This document shows, piece by piece, positions 23,320 through 35,018 of a DNA stretch of 64,000 bases. The stretch covers positions 248,001-312,000 of the forward strand of contig JABTTQ020001788.1 of NCBI GenBank assembly GCA_016081115.2, read 5' to 3'. This DNA is from Rehmannia glutinosa (lineage: Eukaryota; Streptophyta; Magnoliopsida; Lamiales; Orobanchaceae). Every line of letters starts with the position of its first letter. Positions within the stretch are counted from its first letter, which is position 1. The translations under genes and the position numbers were made by a program. The notes beneath the pieces were generated by a model that saw only the letters and a list, made by a program, of their open reading frames with translations, was not told the origin of the DNA and did not search any database.

Positions 23320-25425
23320 TCAGAGTGTAGTGCTTGGGTGCATATGTGTGCTGATAATAGTTCTTTTGCCTTTGGAATGACCTTTGCTGAGTCTAGGCCT
23401 TTGCCTTTTTGGCATGTATTCCATAGGTCTTGGCTGATATTTCACATTATTCCAATCATCTTGACTTGGGTAGTTTCTACCATTCCCATCATTTGTGTTC
23501 CTTTGATAGAACTTATGGGGGTTTTGGTAGCTCTGTTTCTTCTTCACAGAGTACTTCCTGTTTGGAGTTTGCTGAGGAACTCTGCTGGATTTCTTCTCAA
23601 CTATCCTTTCAGCATACTTAACTGGTTGTTTTCCTTTTCCTTTATATCCAAGGCCAGTTTGTTTGTGATAGTGCTTTGGAATGAATGTGTGTGCAACATT
23701 TGGTGTCTTGGATTTTTGATATGCTTCATTACTTGAAGATCCTTTTTTCCAAGATCACTCTTGGAGTTTGACTATGCACAAAGGAATTGAATCCTAAGCC
23801 TGTCTTGTCTCCATATTCTTTTTGGCTCGTGATAAGGTCATCCAATGATTTAGATGCCTTTGTGAATGAGGCAATCACATTTTGAGATCATTTTCTCTCT
23901 TTTCTATAGCAACTATCTCTCGCTTTATTAGTTTAGCATTTCAGCCTTGACTCTTTGTTCTCATCGCCTATGTGACTTAGAGTACTCGGCTCCTTAGTCA
24001 TTTTGTGAGTTTTGGCTTTTTTGGTCTTTGTATTCCTCATTTAATAGTGAGTGTGAGGATTTAATGTTCTCAAAGTCTTTCATCATTTTGCCTAATGAAT
24101 CATAAAGATCAGTGGGTGATGAGGTGTGTGTGTCACAATCACTATCACTAGAATCTAAATGAGATGAGTTAGAGTGTACCTCATCTTCTTGGTCAGGTTG
24201 ATCTTGTTCTTCAGCCATTAGACAGATTAAAGCTTCTTCTTCGAGTCACTTGAGTAGTCGACTTCACTACTCTACGAGTCACGCTTCTTTTGACTTAGTC
24301 ATTTTGTATCGTAGATCTCAGAGCCAACATTGCTCTTTTCTTTTCTTGCCTTCTTTCTCTGAAGATTTTTCTTTCTTCTTCATTCATGTATTTATTGACT
24401 ACAGGATATGGACAGTCAATAGCAAAGTGTCCTGGTTGTCTGCAATTCCAACACAGGTTTTCAACTTTTTGATCAGCTTTCTCATTTCTTGGGTTGTCAG
24501 CTCTTTGATATTCGATCTTTTGATACTCAGCTCTCTTTGGTGGCCTATCTTCCCTTGACTTGTAGGGAGCTGAATGCCTTCTGGAGGATTCACCTTTGTT
24601 TCTTTTGTAGTTCTTGTTGAAGAACTTGTTGAATCTTTTAACCATCAAGGCAATTTCCTCCTGGTCAATGATTTCTTTGGTTTCAGTTCTTTTTCCTTCC
24701 TTGACTATGAGTGCAGCTGTTTTGGGTACAGCAATCTCCTCTTGATCCTTTCTTCTCAGCTCAAACTCATAAGCTTTGAGATCTGAGAATAGTTCATGAT
24801 TGGATGTTTTTGATAGGTCCAATGAGTGTCTTAGAGCCATGGTCTTCATTTCCCACTCAGCTGGGAGGCTCCTTAGTATTTTCATACACATCTCCTTCTG
24901 TGTGTATTCTTTCCCAAGTGCTGAGAGCTCATTTGTAATTTCAGTGAATCTAACATCCAGCTGGTCCATCGTTTCTCCTGCAAGCATTTTGAAGTTTTCA
25001 AATTTTTGAACAACAACAGATAATTTATTTTCTTTAATTTGCTCAGATCCTTCACAAATTAAGGTTAGTTTATCCAAAATTTCTTTGAATGTCTTGCAAG
25101 ATTTGACTTTGTTGAACATGGCTTTGTCCAAAGTCTTGTAAAGTATATCCTTGGCCACATTGTCTAAGTTGTATCTTTTTCTGTCATCATTTGTCGATTC
25201 AGCTCTTGGCTTTTCGACCATACTAGTCTAGGAGAAGCGATCTCTCTTCTTCTTAGCAGTGCAGCTCCTCCTTGTACTGCGTTCACCTTCATTATTTGCG
25301 GTGGCCCATCCTCTATCACTATCCACATTTTATCATGTAAGGTCGATAGATGAGCCGCATACGTATTTTCGATCATTAAATTCTTCAATGGTGAACATTG
25401 GAATGCGTGTCAAATTTGCTTCCAT
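23320..25425 (-). pseudogene. copia gag
   Basis: Opens at the ATG at 25425 (MEANLTRIPMFTIEEFND), 112 bp inside the LTR. After an early frameshift it runs as KMWIVIEDGPPQIM, then the UBN2-type block in the longest open part (25221-24295), with AGETMDQLDVRFTEITNEL and ILRSLPAEWEMKTMALRHS. A CCHC knuckle CWNCRQPGHFAIDC follows near 24455-24415. The next frame segments give an acidic S/D-rich stretch (24218-23994) and a basic N/Q/R-rich tail (23547-23320). The order matches SIRE-lineage gag. Broken at several points. Confidence 0.85.
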
Positions 25426-25537
25426 GATAATTACTTTCTTTGAAAAAAATGGCTTTTGAAAGAACAAGTGTTAAAAACTTCTTTGAAAGATTGGAGATCT
25501 AGTTCAAGAACCGGTGCGGAAGGCTCAATGAACCTAC

Positions 25538-25552
25538 ATTTGTGATACCACT
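25538..25552 (-). other. Primer-binding site (iMet type)
   Basis: On the minus strand AGTGGTATCACAAATG follows the LTR end ...CCTACA; TGGTATCA matches the tRNA-iMet primer. Confidence 0.8.
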
Positions 25553-27148
25553 TGTAGGTCCCAAGGGGTGAATGCGTAAGGTTTAGAAGGGGGTGTTGAA
25601 TAAACCTTACCAACTTTTTCGATTTTAGTCCTTTTAAAATAATTACAGAGTTAAATACACATGACTAAGTCCTTGAGGACGGCTAAAGTTAGTTAACCAA
25701 ATAGAGTTAGCCACTCAGCGGAATTTCGATTGAGTGTTGATAGAATAACTCACCTATTTAGTCCAAACCTTAACTGGGTTTGTGATGAGATTTTCAGCGG
25801 AAGACTTAACACCCTTGAATTTGGTTTAAGTTTATTTTAACACTTGGTTTTAGCACTTTGTTAATTATCAGTTGGATAGCAAATTATCGCCAGACATAAA
25901 ATGATATGAGAAATTAAATCTTTGAAATGTAAATGACACAGTAAATTTTATAGAGGTTCGAAGATGGGGTAATTCTTCTACTCCTCTCTTCTCCAACTCC
26001 TGGAGGAATCCACTAAGTATTGATCAGAGTACAAAGTGGTTATCAGCCCAAATACAAGTCTTGATCACACGGTGACTTGATCCTTTGGGACTCGGTGGAG
26101 ATGCCTTGGTCACCGAGTGGCTTCTCGTCACACAAATGCGCTTCTCGACGACAACTTCTTTACAGGCGGTTGCGCTTTGCTACTCTGACCCACTTGCTCA
26201 AACTTTTTGGATTTTATCACGAAGCCCTCCAATAACTTGAGACTGGTTTGACTTTGAACCTTTCTACAATCCTCCTTGGAATGTAGACCCCTTTTGATTC
26301 TTCAAAAGTTTCCTCTTCAACAGTTTGAAGTTGTCTTTCCTTCACCAGCTTAGTGTTGGATCGATTTCCTTCGAAATTTAGGCTTGAGGATTTGCTTGAA
26401 TAACTTGAGAGTATTTTGCAGGTTACAGCTCAAATAATAGTTTGAATGTTCGTGGTTCATGTTGTTAAGGTCACCTTTTCTCAAAGTGATTTCTCAGCCT
26501 TTTATAGTCTTTCAAAAATCTGCCCGTTGAAGAGATAGCGATTTTCAAAAGTCACTTGTGTTCGTTGGCTTGTCTTGTTGCGATCCTTGATATTGACATT
26601 TTTCGTATTAAATGAACCTTGACTTTTTTAGTCGACACAGTGCGGTGCTTCCCATTGGTTTATTCCTTTTGCACGCTTTCGGGGTGAGCACTTTAAGACA
26701 TGGCAAACATAGAAGTATTACTTGTTTAGGTAATATTCTTGACTTACGTACAGGCAACGGATTCTTTTCGATTGTCTTGACTTGTGCAGTTCCTTAACTT
26801 CCCAGGTGACTTGAGTCGACTCCCAATCATGGATAACTCATCATGTCACTTTAACTTGAGACTTGGCTATCTTGATTTGACTTGATGACCGACACTTCAC
26901 ACAGATTGTATCGGTGATACTCCTTGATTGAGTTCTTGACTTCTCCTCCTTGCCATACTCAAAATTTTTTTACGGTGAGTCTTCATTTTAGTCTTGATTG
27001 ACTTCTTGCATATCCAGGCATAGCTGACTTGACTAAGCTCGTACAACACTATCTATTACAATGCAGATTACAATAAAATGGGGTACCAACTTTCTAGTCT
27101 AAGTTTTATATGGCATTCATCAAAATCTAATAAATAAATTTCCCAACA
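25553..27148 (-). repeat. 5' LTR of SIRE-type element (right copy)
   Basis: Starts TGTAGGTCCCAAGG and ends CCCAACA on the plus strand, 1596 bp. It is the partner of 12918-14489. Together the LTRs define the element boundaries and its insertion into LINE ORF1. Confidence 0.9.
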
Positions 27149-27291
27149 GTTACGGCCACTGTTCAAACTGGTCCTGAACGACCTAATTCTAGAGATGTGC
27201 GTTCAACCGTTCGTAAAGAATATCGTGAGGTGATCCGATCTCTATCGAAGGATAAAGATAAAGGTGTTGCTTCTAATATTGTGGAACATGT
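27149..27291 (+). pseudogene. LINE ORF1, middle part
   Basis: Resumes the frame broken at 12917 with VTATVQTGPERPNSRDVRST, and runs open to SNIVEHV, where a solo LTR is inserted at 27292. Charged, low complexity, as expected downstream of the ORF1 zinc knuckle. Confidence 0.65.
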
Positions 27292-28762
27292 TGATTGGTA
27301 CGTGTTTTGCATGTATTTTGGGCGTAATTGTAGATAGAATTAGTTGTTATGCATGCATTACTTAAGTGAAAAGGGCTTTATTTATGTTTTATGGAAAAGG
27401 TATTACGCTTTGCTCGTTTTATAGAAATTTGTTGATAATTGTAGCATTTGGCAACAATTCGGAGCATTGCAGTAAAGAACCGCCGATACTTGAAGTAACG
27501 TACGAAGTTTGGAGTTGAATCGGGAAGAAGTCAGATGAACCGGGCGAGACACGGAAGAAGCGAACAAGTATCAAGTCAGTGCGCACGGCGGGCGTGCGTC
27601 CCCTATCACGACCGTGCACTAGCCAAAAGCGAGACTCGAGCCATGGCATGACGCACGGGCTGGTCGTGCGTGATGCGCACGGCCCGTGCGCCCTTCAAAA
27701 GACAATTTCCTGCGGCACCTAGCACGGGCTGGGCGTGCGCTAGGCACATGGCTCGTGCGTCTGTGCGGGAAAATAGAGTTTGACAGGTTTTGAACTAGGT
27801 TTTGACCCAAACGAAGTACAAATAGAGACGGGGCGGCCACAAATAAGAAAACACTAATTTTTTCCCTAGAAAGCAAAGAAAAGAGCAACTTTCCACCGGA
27901 GAATTGGAGATATCGATCAAGGCTACAACAACACGCTTGAGGATTGAAGATAGATCAAGAGATCATCGACATCCCCGAGTCTTCGCATTCCATAGTATCT
28001 TTATTTTCAATTAGTTAGACATGAACATGAATAATTTGTCTATGGATTATTTATTTTCTACGTCTGACTAAACTTCTTGTGATTCCCGGATTTGGGAGTA
28101 GGTTAATGGATACTTTTATTTGATGATTAATTGCAATTGAAGTTATTATTTTTCAACCCTATTCGAGTACTTTGTTTTAATTCTTGTTTTATCAGAAAGC
28201 TATTGGTTTAACTTGTTTGATGTATTGATTCATAATTCGAAAGATGAGTTTCAATACTAGATCTATGAATACTTGACATGAATATTTGCAAGATTGAGAA
28301 GTCTGTGAATATTCGTGAGGATATTTAATCTTTTGTACTTTGGGAGTTGGATATCTCATGTTGAGTAGAGATCTTTAGCATAGATATCCCAATCAACGTT
28401 TTACATGCATCTCAGAGAGGGGGTAAAATACTTGTGTGATTGTTCTATAGGGAAGAATAATGATAACTTTGCTTGTGATTAATCTGATAACAAAAGGGAA
28501 TATTAACTGAAACCATAGCCCTGGAATCCATTCATCGCCTTGATCTTTCAATCAATCTTTACTTTGTCTTTTTTTTATGCTAAATTCTTGTCTTAGTTTT
28601 ACAAAACCAAATCACTCAATTTTGATTGTGCGGATAAAAATAAGGCTATTATAATCCCAATACTTAGTATATTAATTTATTAGTCTCTGTGGATTCGACC
28701 TTGCTAACCTATTCTATAAACCGCACCGTATACTTGCGGTGAAGCTAAAAATAAGGCGAATA
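27292..28762 (+). mobile_element. Solo LTR, Athila/Tat-like Ty3/gypsy
   Basis: TGATTGGTACG at the left and ...AAGGCGAATA at the right are flanked by the 5-bp duplication CATGT (27287-27291 and 28763-28767). The right end shows TA where CA is expected. The 1471-bp body has GC-rich repeats of the type CGCACGGGC/GGGCGTGCG at 27580-27770 and ends with GCACCGTATACTTGCGGT, both familiar in Athila/Tat LTRs. Removing it rejoins ORF1 codons in frame (EHV, then HSSKDK). No internal sequence remains, so it is a recombination product. Confidence 0.82.
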
Positions 28763-29529
28763 CATGTTCATTCATCTAAGGATAAGGGTAAGGCGGCGGA
28801 TAAATCGGTGGAAGATAATGAACCTCCTCCCCTCTCGTGGTACGCTAGTAATCGGTGGGCGGACTATGCCGAGGATGACCACTCTAGTGGGGACCAACAT
28901 CCTAATGGGAAATCTTTTGCTCTGGTCCAACCACAGATGGACAATAACGGATTTGTGGCCGTCAACAAAAAATCAGCTAGTAATGGTAAAAATATCAGCC
29001 CTTCACGTCCTCAACAAAACATCTCTACTTGAAATCAGTTCAAAAAGATTGCAGTTCGGCTCACATTTCAGAAAGGTATGCTGAAATGATTACAAATGAT
29101 CATACCGTCCTAAAGACGCAAGATAATCCGCTAGCTATTGTGGTTTATTCCAATGTTGTTGAATCAAGTTCGCAACTGAAAGAGAGTGATGAAACGGCTT
29201 TGGCTTCATCTCATGATTCAATATCTCCAATATCAATCTATCCTCTTAACTTTGATTTCCAAGTTGATGTAGATAAATTGGAAGGTTTAAAGACCAAGCT
29301 AAGTGACTCCTCAACTACTCTGTTTGATATTCACTCATCTGATTCCTCAAAAGCTTTGAAAGCTATGACAATTGCGGCTCGAGGATCCTAGGCCGACATC
29401 TCACATGCTATATCCCAGTCAAATTCATCAGACCATCAAGATGATACTCGAGCGCGTGCTAAAAAGATAAATGCAATTGCTATTCGAAAATCCTCTAAAA
29501 ATATACGTCCTTCATTTAAATTGCATTCT
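28763..29529 (+). pseudogene. LINE ORF1, 3' part
   Basis: Continues with HSSKDKGKAADKSVEDNEPP and DNNGFVAVNKKSASNGKN. A frame shift near 29030 leads to a second segment (29029-29391), and after a stop at 29391 to the tail ARAKKINAIAIRKSSKNIRP, ending at a stop at 29529. A short non-coding 3' end and an A-run follow. No endonuclease or RT ORF is found after it. Confidence 0.65.
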
Positions 29530-29646
29530 TAAGTTATTTTTGTTGTTTTTTTCTACAGTTTAGCATTATTTTTTCCTTTGCTACCTGATCGGCTTGTGGT
29601 CAGACCTTTTCCATTATTTTTATATATTTCCATTTATTTAAAAAAA

Positions 29647-29662
29647 AATCAATGAATTTCTT
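29647..29662 (+). repeat. Right target-site duplication of LINE-like element
   Basis: AATCAATGAATTTCTT directly after the A-run; pairs with 11611-11626. Confidence 0.8.
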
Positions 29663-31840
29663 GATGAAAAACAGGTAATACTTTCGCAATTTTAATTTAT
29701 TGTTTATTACGTTGTCAAAAAAAAAAATTTGTTTGTCACCTTAATTATACTAAATTGAGTGAATTTTCTTCTCTGAAAGTATATCATATGATAAAGGAAA
29801 AAGAAAAAAGAAAGGAAAATAAATGAAGATAGTTGTTGCTAGCATAGTCAATACAATGTAATAATTTGTCTACGCTATTCAAAGCTGCCCACGTCAATGC
29901 TCATGCGCAAATGATTGGAACAAATAATTGGACAAATATTTTCAATCTCAACAAAAAAAAAACTATTATTATTCCATTAATTATGGAGTTTCAGATAAAA
30001 ATGAGAAAAGTAAAAAAATTAAATTTTAAAATTAACACATCATTACTATATTCTTATGTTGGAAAAAAAAAAATCAAAGTCATTTTTTTTAAAAAACAAT
30101 CAACTACTTATTTTGATTTGATGAAATCTAGTTCGACCCAACTCGTTTAAGATTTGATCAATTCTTTTTTTTTTTTTCCTTTTAGGTTTTTGATTTAATA
30201 GGATTTTAACCTCAATAAACACTTCGTCATCCAAGCTATGATAATTTTTGCACTTTGGAAGCTAATTTGCTTTTTCTTTTTGTTACCTTTTGCCATTTGA
30301 ACCACACGTATTTTGTCTTTGTCATCTAGAGCATCTCGATTGTAAAACTTTTTACGGTGATTATGTCACCTGCATGACAATTTCTTGCTTATCCATTGTT
30401 ATAGTCTGCCAATTGTTTTATATGCACAAACAAGAGATGTACTATATATGTGAAAGATTCCCGGCCAAAAATTTAACAATCAAGAAGCTTCAAATGGCAA
30501 AATGCAAAATTCATTTAGTTTAGATGATAAAGCCTAACAAAAAAATGTTTAGCTTTAAAGTGCAAAAACAGCTATAATTTAGATGACCAGAGTGTTTTTC
30601 CCCTCTAAACAATACGTGTTTCAGCTTGACACAATTTGTCTCCACCACTTCTATTGTAGGACTTCTAATAAGAATATTGTTTGATGAAAAAGAAATGGAT
30701 TTGGGCGCCAACAGTATTTATGTTAGACGACATATACACATGTTTTACAGCTAGAAATTACTTGGTTAATTCACTATCACCATGAAAACTTTACATAAAG
30801 AAAAAAGGAGAATTAAATGTGATCCATTCCAAAATAATAATTTATCCTCTTGAAAATTACAAAGACACATGGAATTAATATCCCCTAAATGAAATTTAAA
30901 AAAAAAAACATGTTACAAAATGATACGTATAATACACGCAAATTCCAAAATAAAAGTTTATATTACATGTGGTTGGCTAAAAGGAGTTTTCATGCAATAG
31001 TGGGAAACCACAACTCAAGCCAATGTGAATTGTGAAGTGAGGAGTCAATTTAAGATATCCATTTATCCAAGCTTAGGAGCAAAGTCACTCACCACTTCAT
31101 GTCTGTGCTAGGAAATAGATAGATACAACCCAAAGCACCCATTTTTAGGAAATATTTTACACACACGCCTTATAAAACGACATCCAATAATTCTTATGCC
31201 TATCTCGATCTTTCACATATTAAATTATATTATTATAGACAATATTGATATTCAAAAACTCTTTTCTTTATCCTTTTTTATAATCCTACGGAAAGGCCTT
31301 CCCCCAAGTCATTGAGCATGGACGACGCAATTTATATACACCTTATGTCGGATATGAATTTGATAATTCCTACCAATTCACAGTAGCAACACACGATATG
31401 GAGCTGGATAGCAACACCCACAAGGGCCATTACTATTCGGGGTAATCGAACGTGTGTTTCTCTAATGATGCGTCAAGTGTTTTGCCACTGCGTCACTTCA
31501 CACAAGAGGATATTCAATAATTCTTGTGTCTATCTCTTTTTCTTTTATTAAAATATATGTCCCAAGCCATTGTTATTAATCACAATTATTTCTCCTCTAG
31601 AAACAACAAAAATTAGTCATAGGCAAATGAATCGTGTTCAAAGATTTTGTGCTCACAAAATTTTGTCCTAATTGGGTGCAACTTGGAACTTACACCCACC
31701 ATTTTGTGGCCAACTCTTATCTCAAAACCTCACATCAATCCATTGGTGCCATCCAAGGATGTCAAAAATAAATCTCCAATGAGAGAGGAAGTCAAATAAA
31801 TTTTGAAATCCTCTGAGGTTAACATGCCTAAACCTTCTTT
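29663..31840. other. Intergenic, upstream of NPF gene
   Basis: AT-rich with many A or T runs and no convincing coding sequence. It includes a repeated cctatctcnntcttt...ttaaa phrase (31199 and 31530). Confidence 0.55.
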
Positions 31841-31843
31841 CTT

Positions 31844-31851
31844 TATATATA
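31844..31851 (+). promoter_or_regulatory. Candidate TATA box of NPF gene
   Basis: TATATATA-like stretch about 100 bp upstream of the ATG at 31951. Position and sequence fit a plant core promoter; nothing else tests it. Confidence 0.4.
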
Positions 31852-31950
31852 TCATGTATAGAACCATATGCAAATCCAAGTAGCATAACAACCAAAGATA
31901 AGTAGCATTTAGTCACTAAGCATAATTAAGGTGTTGTTCTTGTTGTTACA

Positions 31951-34819
31951 ATGGAGAAAAATGAGATTGTTGCCACCAAGAAAGAACCAAAATATAGAGG
32001 AGTCAAAGCCATGCCTTTTGTTATAGGTAAATTTCCAATCCCACTTTATCCTTTTACCATTTTTTTGGGATAATTACAAAAACTACCCCTGAGGTTTATC
32101 TTAATTACCAAAAAAACCCCAGTTACTGAAAATTGTGTATGATTAGTATGCTTATTTTGCTGCTTCAATTTGTTGAAATTGAATTATATGTGGGATGGCT
32201 AATAATTGGCAGGTAATGAGACATTTGAGAAGCTGGGAACAATTGGAACATCATCAAATCTGTTAGTGTACCTAACAACAGTGTTCAACATGAAGTCCAT
32301 TACAGCCACAAATGTCATAAACATCTTCAATGGAACTAGCAACTTCGGAACGTTGCTTGGTGGTTTCGTCTCAGACACGTATCTGGGCCGATACAAGACC
32401 CTTGGAATCGCCTCTGTCTCCTCCTTCCTGGTATGTACTAACCAACATTCATCATTCTTAGTCTAATTACAAAACACTAGACTAAAAAACTCAGCTATAG
32501 GAGGTTTATTTGTTAGGAAATACAAACCTTAAGAGGGTTTTTGTAATAATTTAAGGGGTAATTGTATTTTGAATGATAATTGGGTTTTATGTAATTAGAC
32601 CAAACCACAAGGTAATTTATGCATTATCCCTTGTAAATTTTGTTTGCTTTTAACTGAAAAAAGACAAAACTGCAAATTTGGTCATGTAAGGTTCTTTTTT
32701 TTTTTTTTTTGTTTTTGCATTGCAGGGGATGCTTGTCCTAACAATGACAGCAGCATTTCCAAGCTTACATCCTCCTAAATGTGGTGAAGAAGAGAATAGT
32801 ACTTGTGTTGGACCTTCACTATGGCAACTCACTTTCTTATACAGTGGATTTGCATTTTTAGTAATAGGTGCAAGTGGGATTAGGCCATGTAATTTGGCCT
32901 TTGGAGCTGATCAATTTAATCCCAATACTGAATCAGGCAAAAGGGGCATCAATAGTTTCTTCAATTGGTATTACTTCACTTTCACTTTCGCCATGATGTT
33001 ATCGTTAACAATCATCGTCTCACGCCCAATCTAGCATTAATTGGGCGATCGGATTAGCTATCCCGGCGTTCTTGATGTTCTTATCCTGCGCTTTTTCTTC
33101 GTCGGGACAAGAATTTATGTTAGAGTTTTGCCTGAAGGAAGTCCCTTAACAAACGTGGTCCAAACATTAGTTGTTGCATTCAAGAAGAGAAAATTGGAAT
33201 TGCCTGAACAACCTTGGAGTTCTCTGTTTAATCACATTCCTTCTGACTCAATCAACTCTAAGCTTGCTTATACAGAACAACTGAGGTTAGTTAAAATTTC
33301 GTTCTTATTCAATTTAGGAATATAACTACAAATACTACCCTTGAAGTTTGTGATTGTTTGCAGTATATGCGGTGCAATTTCTAAAAACACAAACAATTAT
33401 CAAGGGGTTATTTGTAATACTAGATAATTGGTTTTTTTAAAAAAATATAGGTTACATCTCAGAGTGGTATTTGTATTTCTATTTGTATTTATTTCTTAGG
33501 AAAAATTGCGAAATTAGTTCTATAACTAAAGGGATTGACAAATTAGTCCTGTTCAAATCCAAAAACATAACCTAGGCCTGTCAGTATTAAAATCGCTCAA
33601 ATTGCATCTTATTTTGTTGAAATTTGAAAAATTTAATTGAAAAAGGCAAAACTGGCCGGAATCCCCTTTTTTTTTTCTCATTTCCGGCCATTTTTTTCAA
33701 ATCCAGGCGCAAAATAGGACACAATTAATCCGAACGATTTTAATATATATAGGACCAAATCAAATTTTTCTTGTATTTGAACATGACCAATTTTGTCAAC
33801 TCTTCCAAGTTACCGGACTAATTTTTCAAATCCGCCTACTCCTTATGTTTATTACTATTATTTTTATGGAACAGAGCTTGATTGTAATGAAGTTGAAACA
33901 ATATGCATGTATTCAGGTTTCTCAATAAAGCAGCAATTGTAACACCAGAAGACGAAATAAACTCAGACGGTTCAGCAGCAAATCCCTGGAAGCTTCGAAG
34001 TTTGCAGCAAGTTGAAGAGATAAAATGTGTTGTTAGAGTGATCCCCATATGGATATCTGGCATCATATATTTCGTCGTTTTAGCCCAAATGCAGACATAT
34101 TTAGTGTTTCAAGCCATCCAATCCGACAGGCGTTTAGGCAATAGCAGTTTCGAAATCCCTGCCGCGTCCTACAGTGTTTTCTCTATGATAACCCTCACAA
34201 TGTGGATTCCGATTTACGACAGGTTTTTAGTCCCTTTCCTCAGACGAATCACGAAAAAGATGAAGGGATCACGATTCTGCAAAGAATTGGGATCGGATTG
34301 GTTTTCGCGATCTTGACAATGTTTGTTTCAGCTGTTGTCGAAACTCGTAGGAGAACATTGGCCTTAACTCGACCAACGTTAGGTTTTGTTGCACGGAAAG
34401 GGGCGATTTCGTCCATGTCTGGGAACTGGTTGATCCCTCAGTTGGCGTTGGCCGGATTATCCGAGGCGTTTGCTATGATTGGCCAAATCGAGTTTTTCTA
34501 TAAGCAGTTTCCGGAGAATATGAGAAGTTTTGGGGGTCTTTTTGTGTTTTGTGGATTTGCCATGTCGAGTTATTTGAGCAGTTTTTTGATATCAATTGTT
34601 CATAATACTACAAAAGTTGGGGAAAATAGTAATTGGTTGGCTGAAGATCTTAATAAGGGGAGGCTTGATTATTTTTATTACCTTGTTGCTGGTTTGGAAG
34701 TGTTAAATTTGGGCTACTTTTTGGTTTGTGCTAAGTGGTACAAATACAAGAGAAGTGAAAGCAGCATTATGGATGTGGCACTAGAGGAAATTGAGTACCC
34801 TACAAAACCTGTAGTTTAG
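31951..34819 (+). CDS. NRT1/PTR family (NPF) transporter, four exons, three 1-bp indels
   Basis: Proton-coupled MFS (POT) transporter of the plant plasma or vacuolar membrane; relatives carry nitrate, peptides, glucosinolates or hormones. Exons 31951-32026, 32213-32430, 32726-33285 and 33917-34819 have GT-AG introns and consistent phases. The protein starts MEKNEIVATKKEPKYRGVKA, then FVIGNETFEKLG with the ExxEK proton motif, TLLGGFVSDTYLGRYKT in the first loop, NWYYFTFTFAMM, and a C-terminal half with FFYKQFPENMRS. Wording is closest to the NPF2 subfamily. Frame is lost by an extra base near 33019-33026, regained by a missing T in 33092-33096, and lost again by a missing A in 34254-34258. Correcting for these gives 585 residues, the usual NPF length. 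The substrate cannot be read from sequence. AATAAA at 34852 may be the poly(A) signal. Confidence 0.9.
32067..32632. repeat. MITE pieces in NPF introns 1 and 2
   Basis: Intron 1 holds GGGATAATTACAAAAACTAC (from 32069) and intron 2 a matching opposite arm ending GTAATTTATGCATTATCCC (about 32613-32632). The central phrase of intron 2 (ttatttgttaggaaatacaaac) is shared with the complete element at 35019-35273. They are degenerate copies of one MITE family. Confidence 0.55.
33501..33834. mobile_element. MITE in NPF intron 3
   Basis: Imperfect terminal inverted repeats of about 50 bp. AAATTAGTTCTATAACTAAA...GACAAATTAGTCCTGTTCAAAT on the left pairs with the right arm ATTTGAACATGACCAATTTTG...CGGACTAATTTTT. 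No ORF and no clear target-site duplication. The family resembles generic 'reduce to one open question per gene' AT-rich plant MITEs, and its superfamily is not assigned. Confidence 0.55.
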
Positions 34820-35018
34820 TTTACAATTTTGAATTGTCATCGCCCAAGAAAAATAAATGAAGGGTGATGATAAAAAAAAGTTGATGGTTTCGTAAGTTTA
34901 TCCAAAGTTTTCTGGTTTGATCTGAAACAAATAGAAATCGAGAAATGATTGCAATTGTTTCTACTTTATGTTGTAGCAACTCTAATGATGCATGATTTTG
35001 AGATCATGTAAAATTTTG

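Larger units (their letters stand above)
12918..27148 (-). mobile_element. SIRE-type Ty1/copia element with third ORF (14.2 kb)
   Basis: Two LTRs (12918-14489 and 25553-27148) flank 11 kb read on the minus strand: iMet primer site, gag (25425 to 23320), pol with integrase, RT and RNase H in copia order (23100 to 19926), a long third ORF (19378 to 14778) and a polypurine tract (14490). It sits inside LINE ORF1. The flanks GTTTC (12912-12916) and GTTAC (27149-27153) look like a 5-bp target duplication with one mismatch and an extra T. Every ORF is broken by many small indels. Confidence 0.9.
11627..29646 (+). mobile_element. LINE-like element with ORF1 only, carrying two nested LTR elements
   Basis: A 16-bp target-site duplication (one mismatch) brackets a unit starting with a CT-rich leader (ctctcttctctctcttctcc) and ending in an A-run (29641-29647). 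Only ORF1-type coding is present (DUF4283-like domain, CCHC knuckle, low-complexity tail); there is no endonuclease or RT. Without the inserted SIRE-type element (12918-27148) and solo LTR (27292-28762) the unit is about 2.3 kb. It is presumably a non-autonomous LINE moved by another element's ORF2 protein. Confidence 0.75.

Noticed and set aside
29866..30150. Lysine-rich open frame of 94 codons
   Set aside because: Starts in AT-rich DNA and is mostly poly-A-derived lysine codons; no domain or context.
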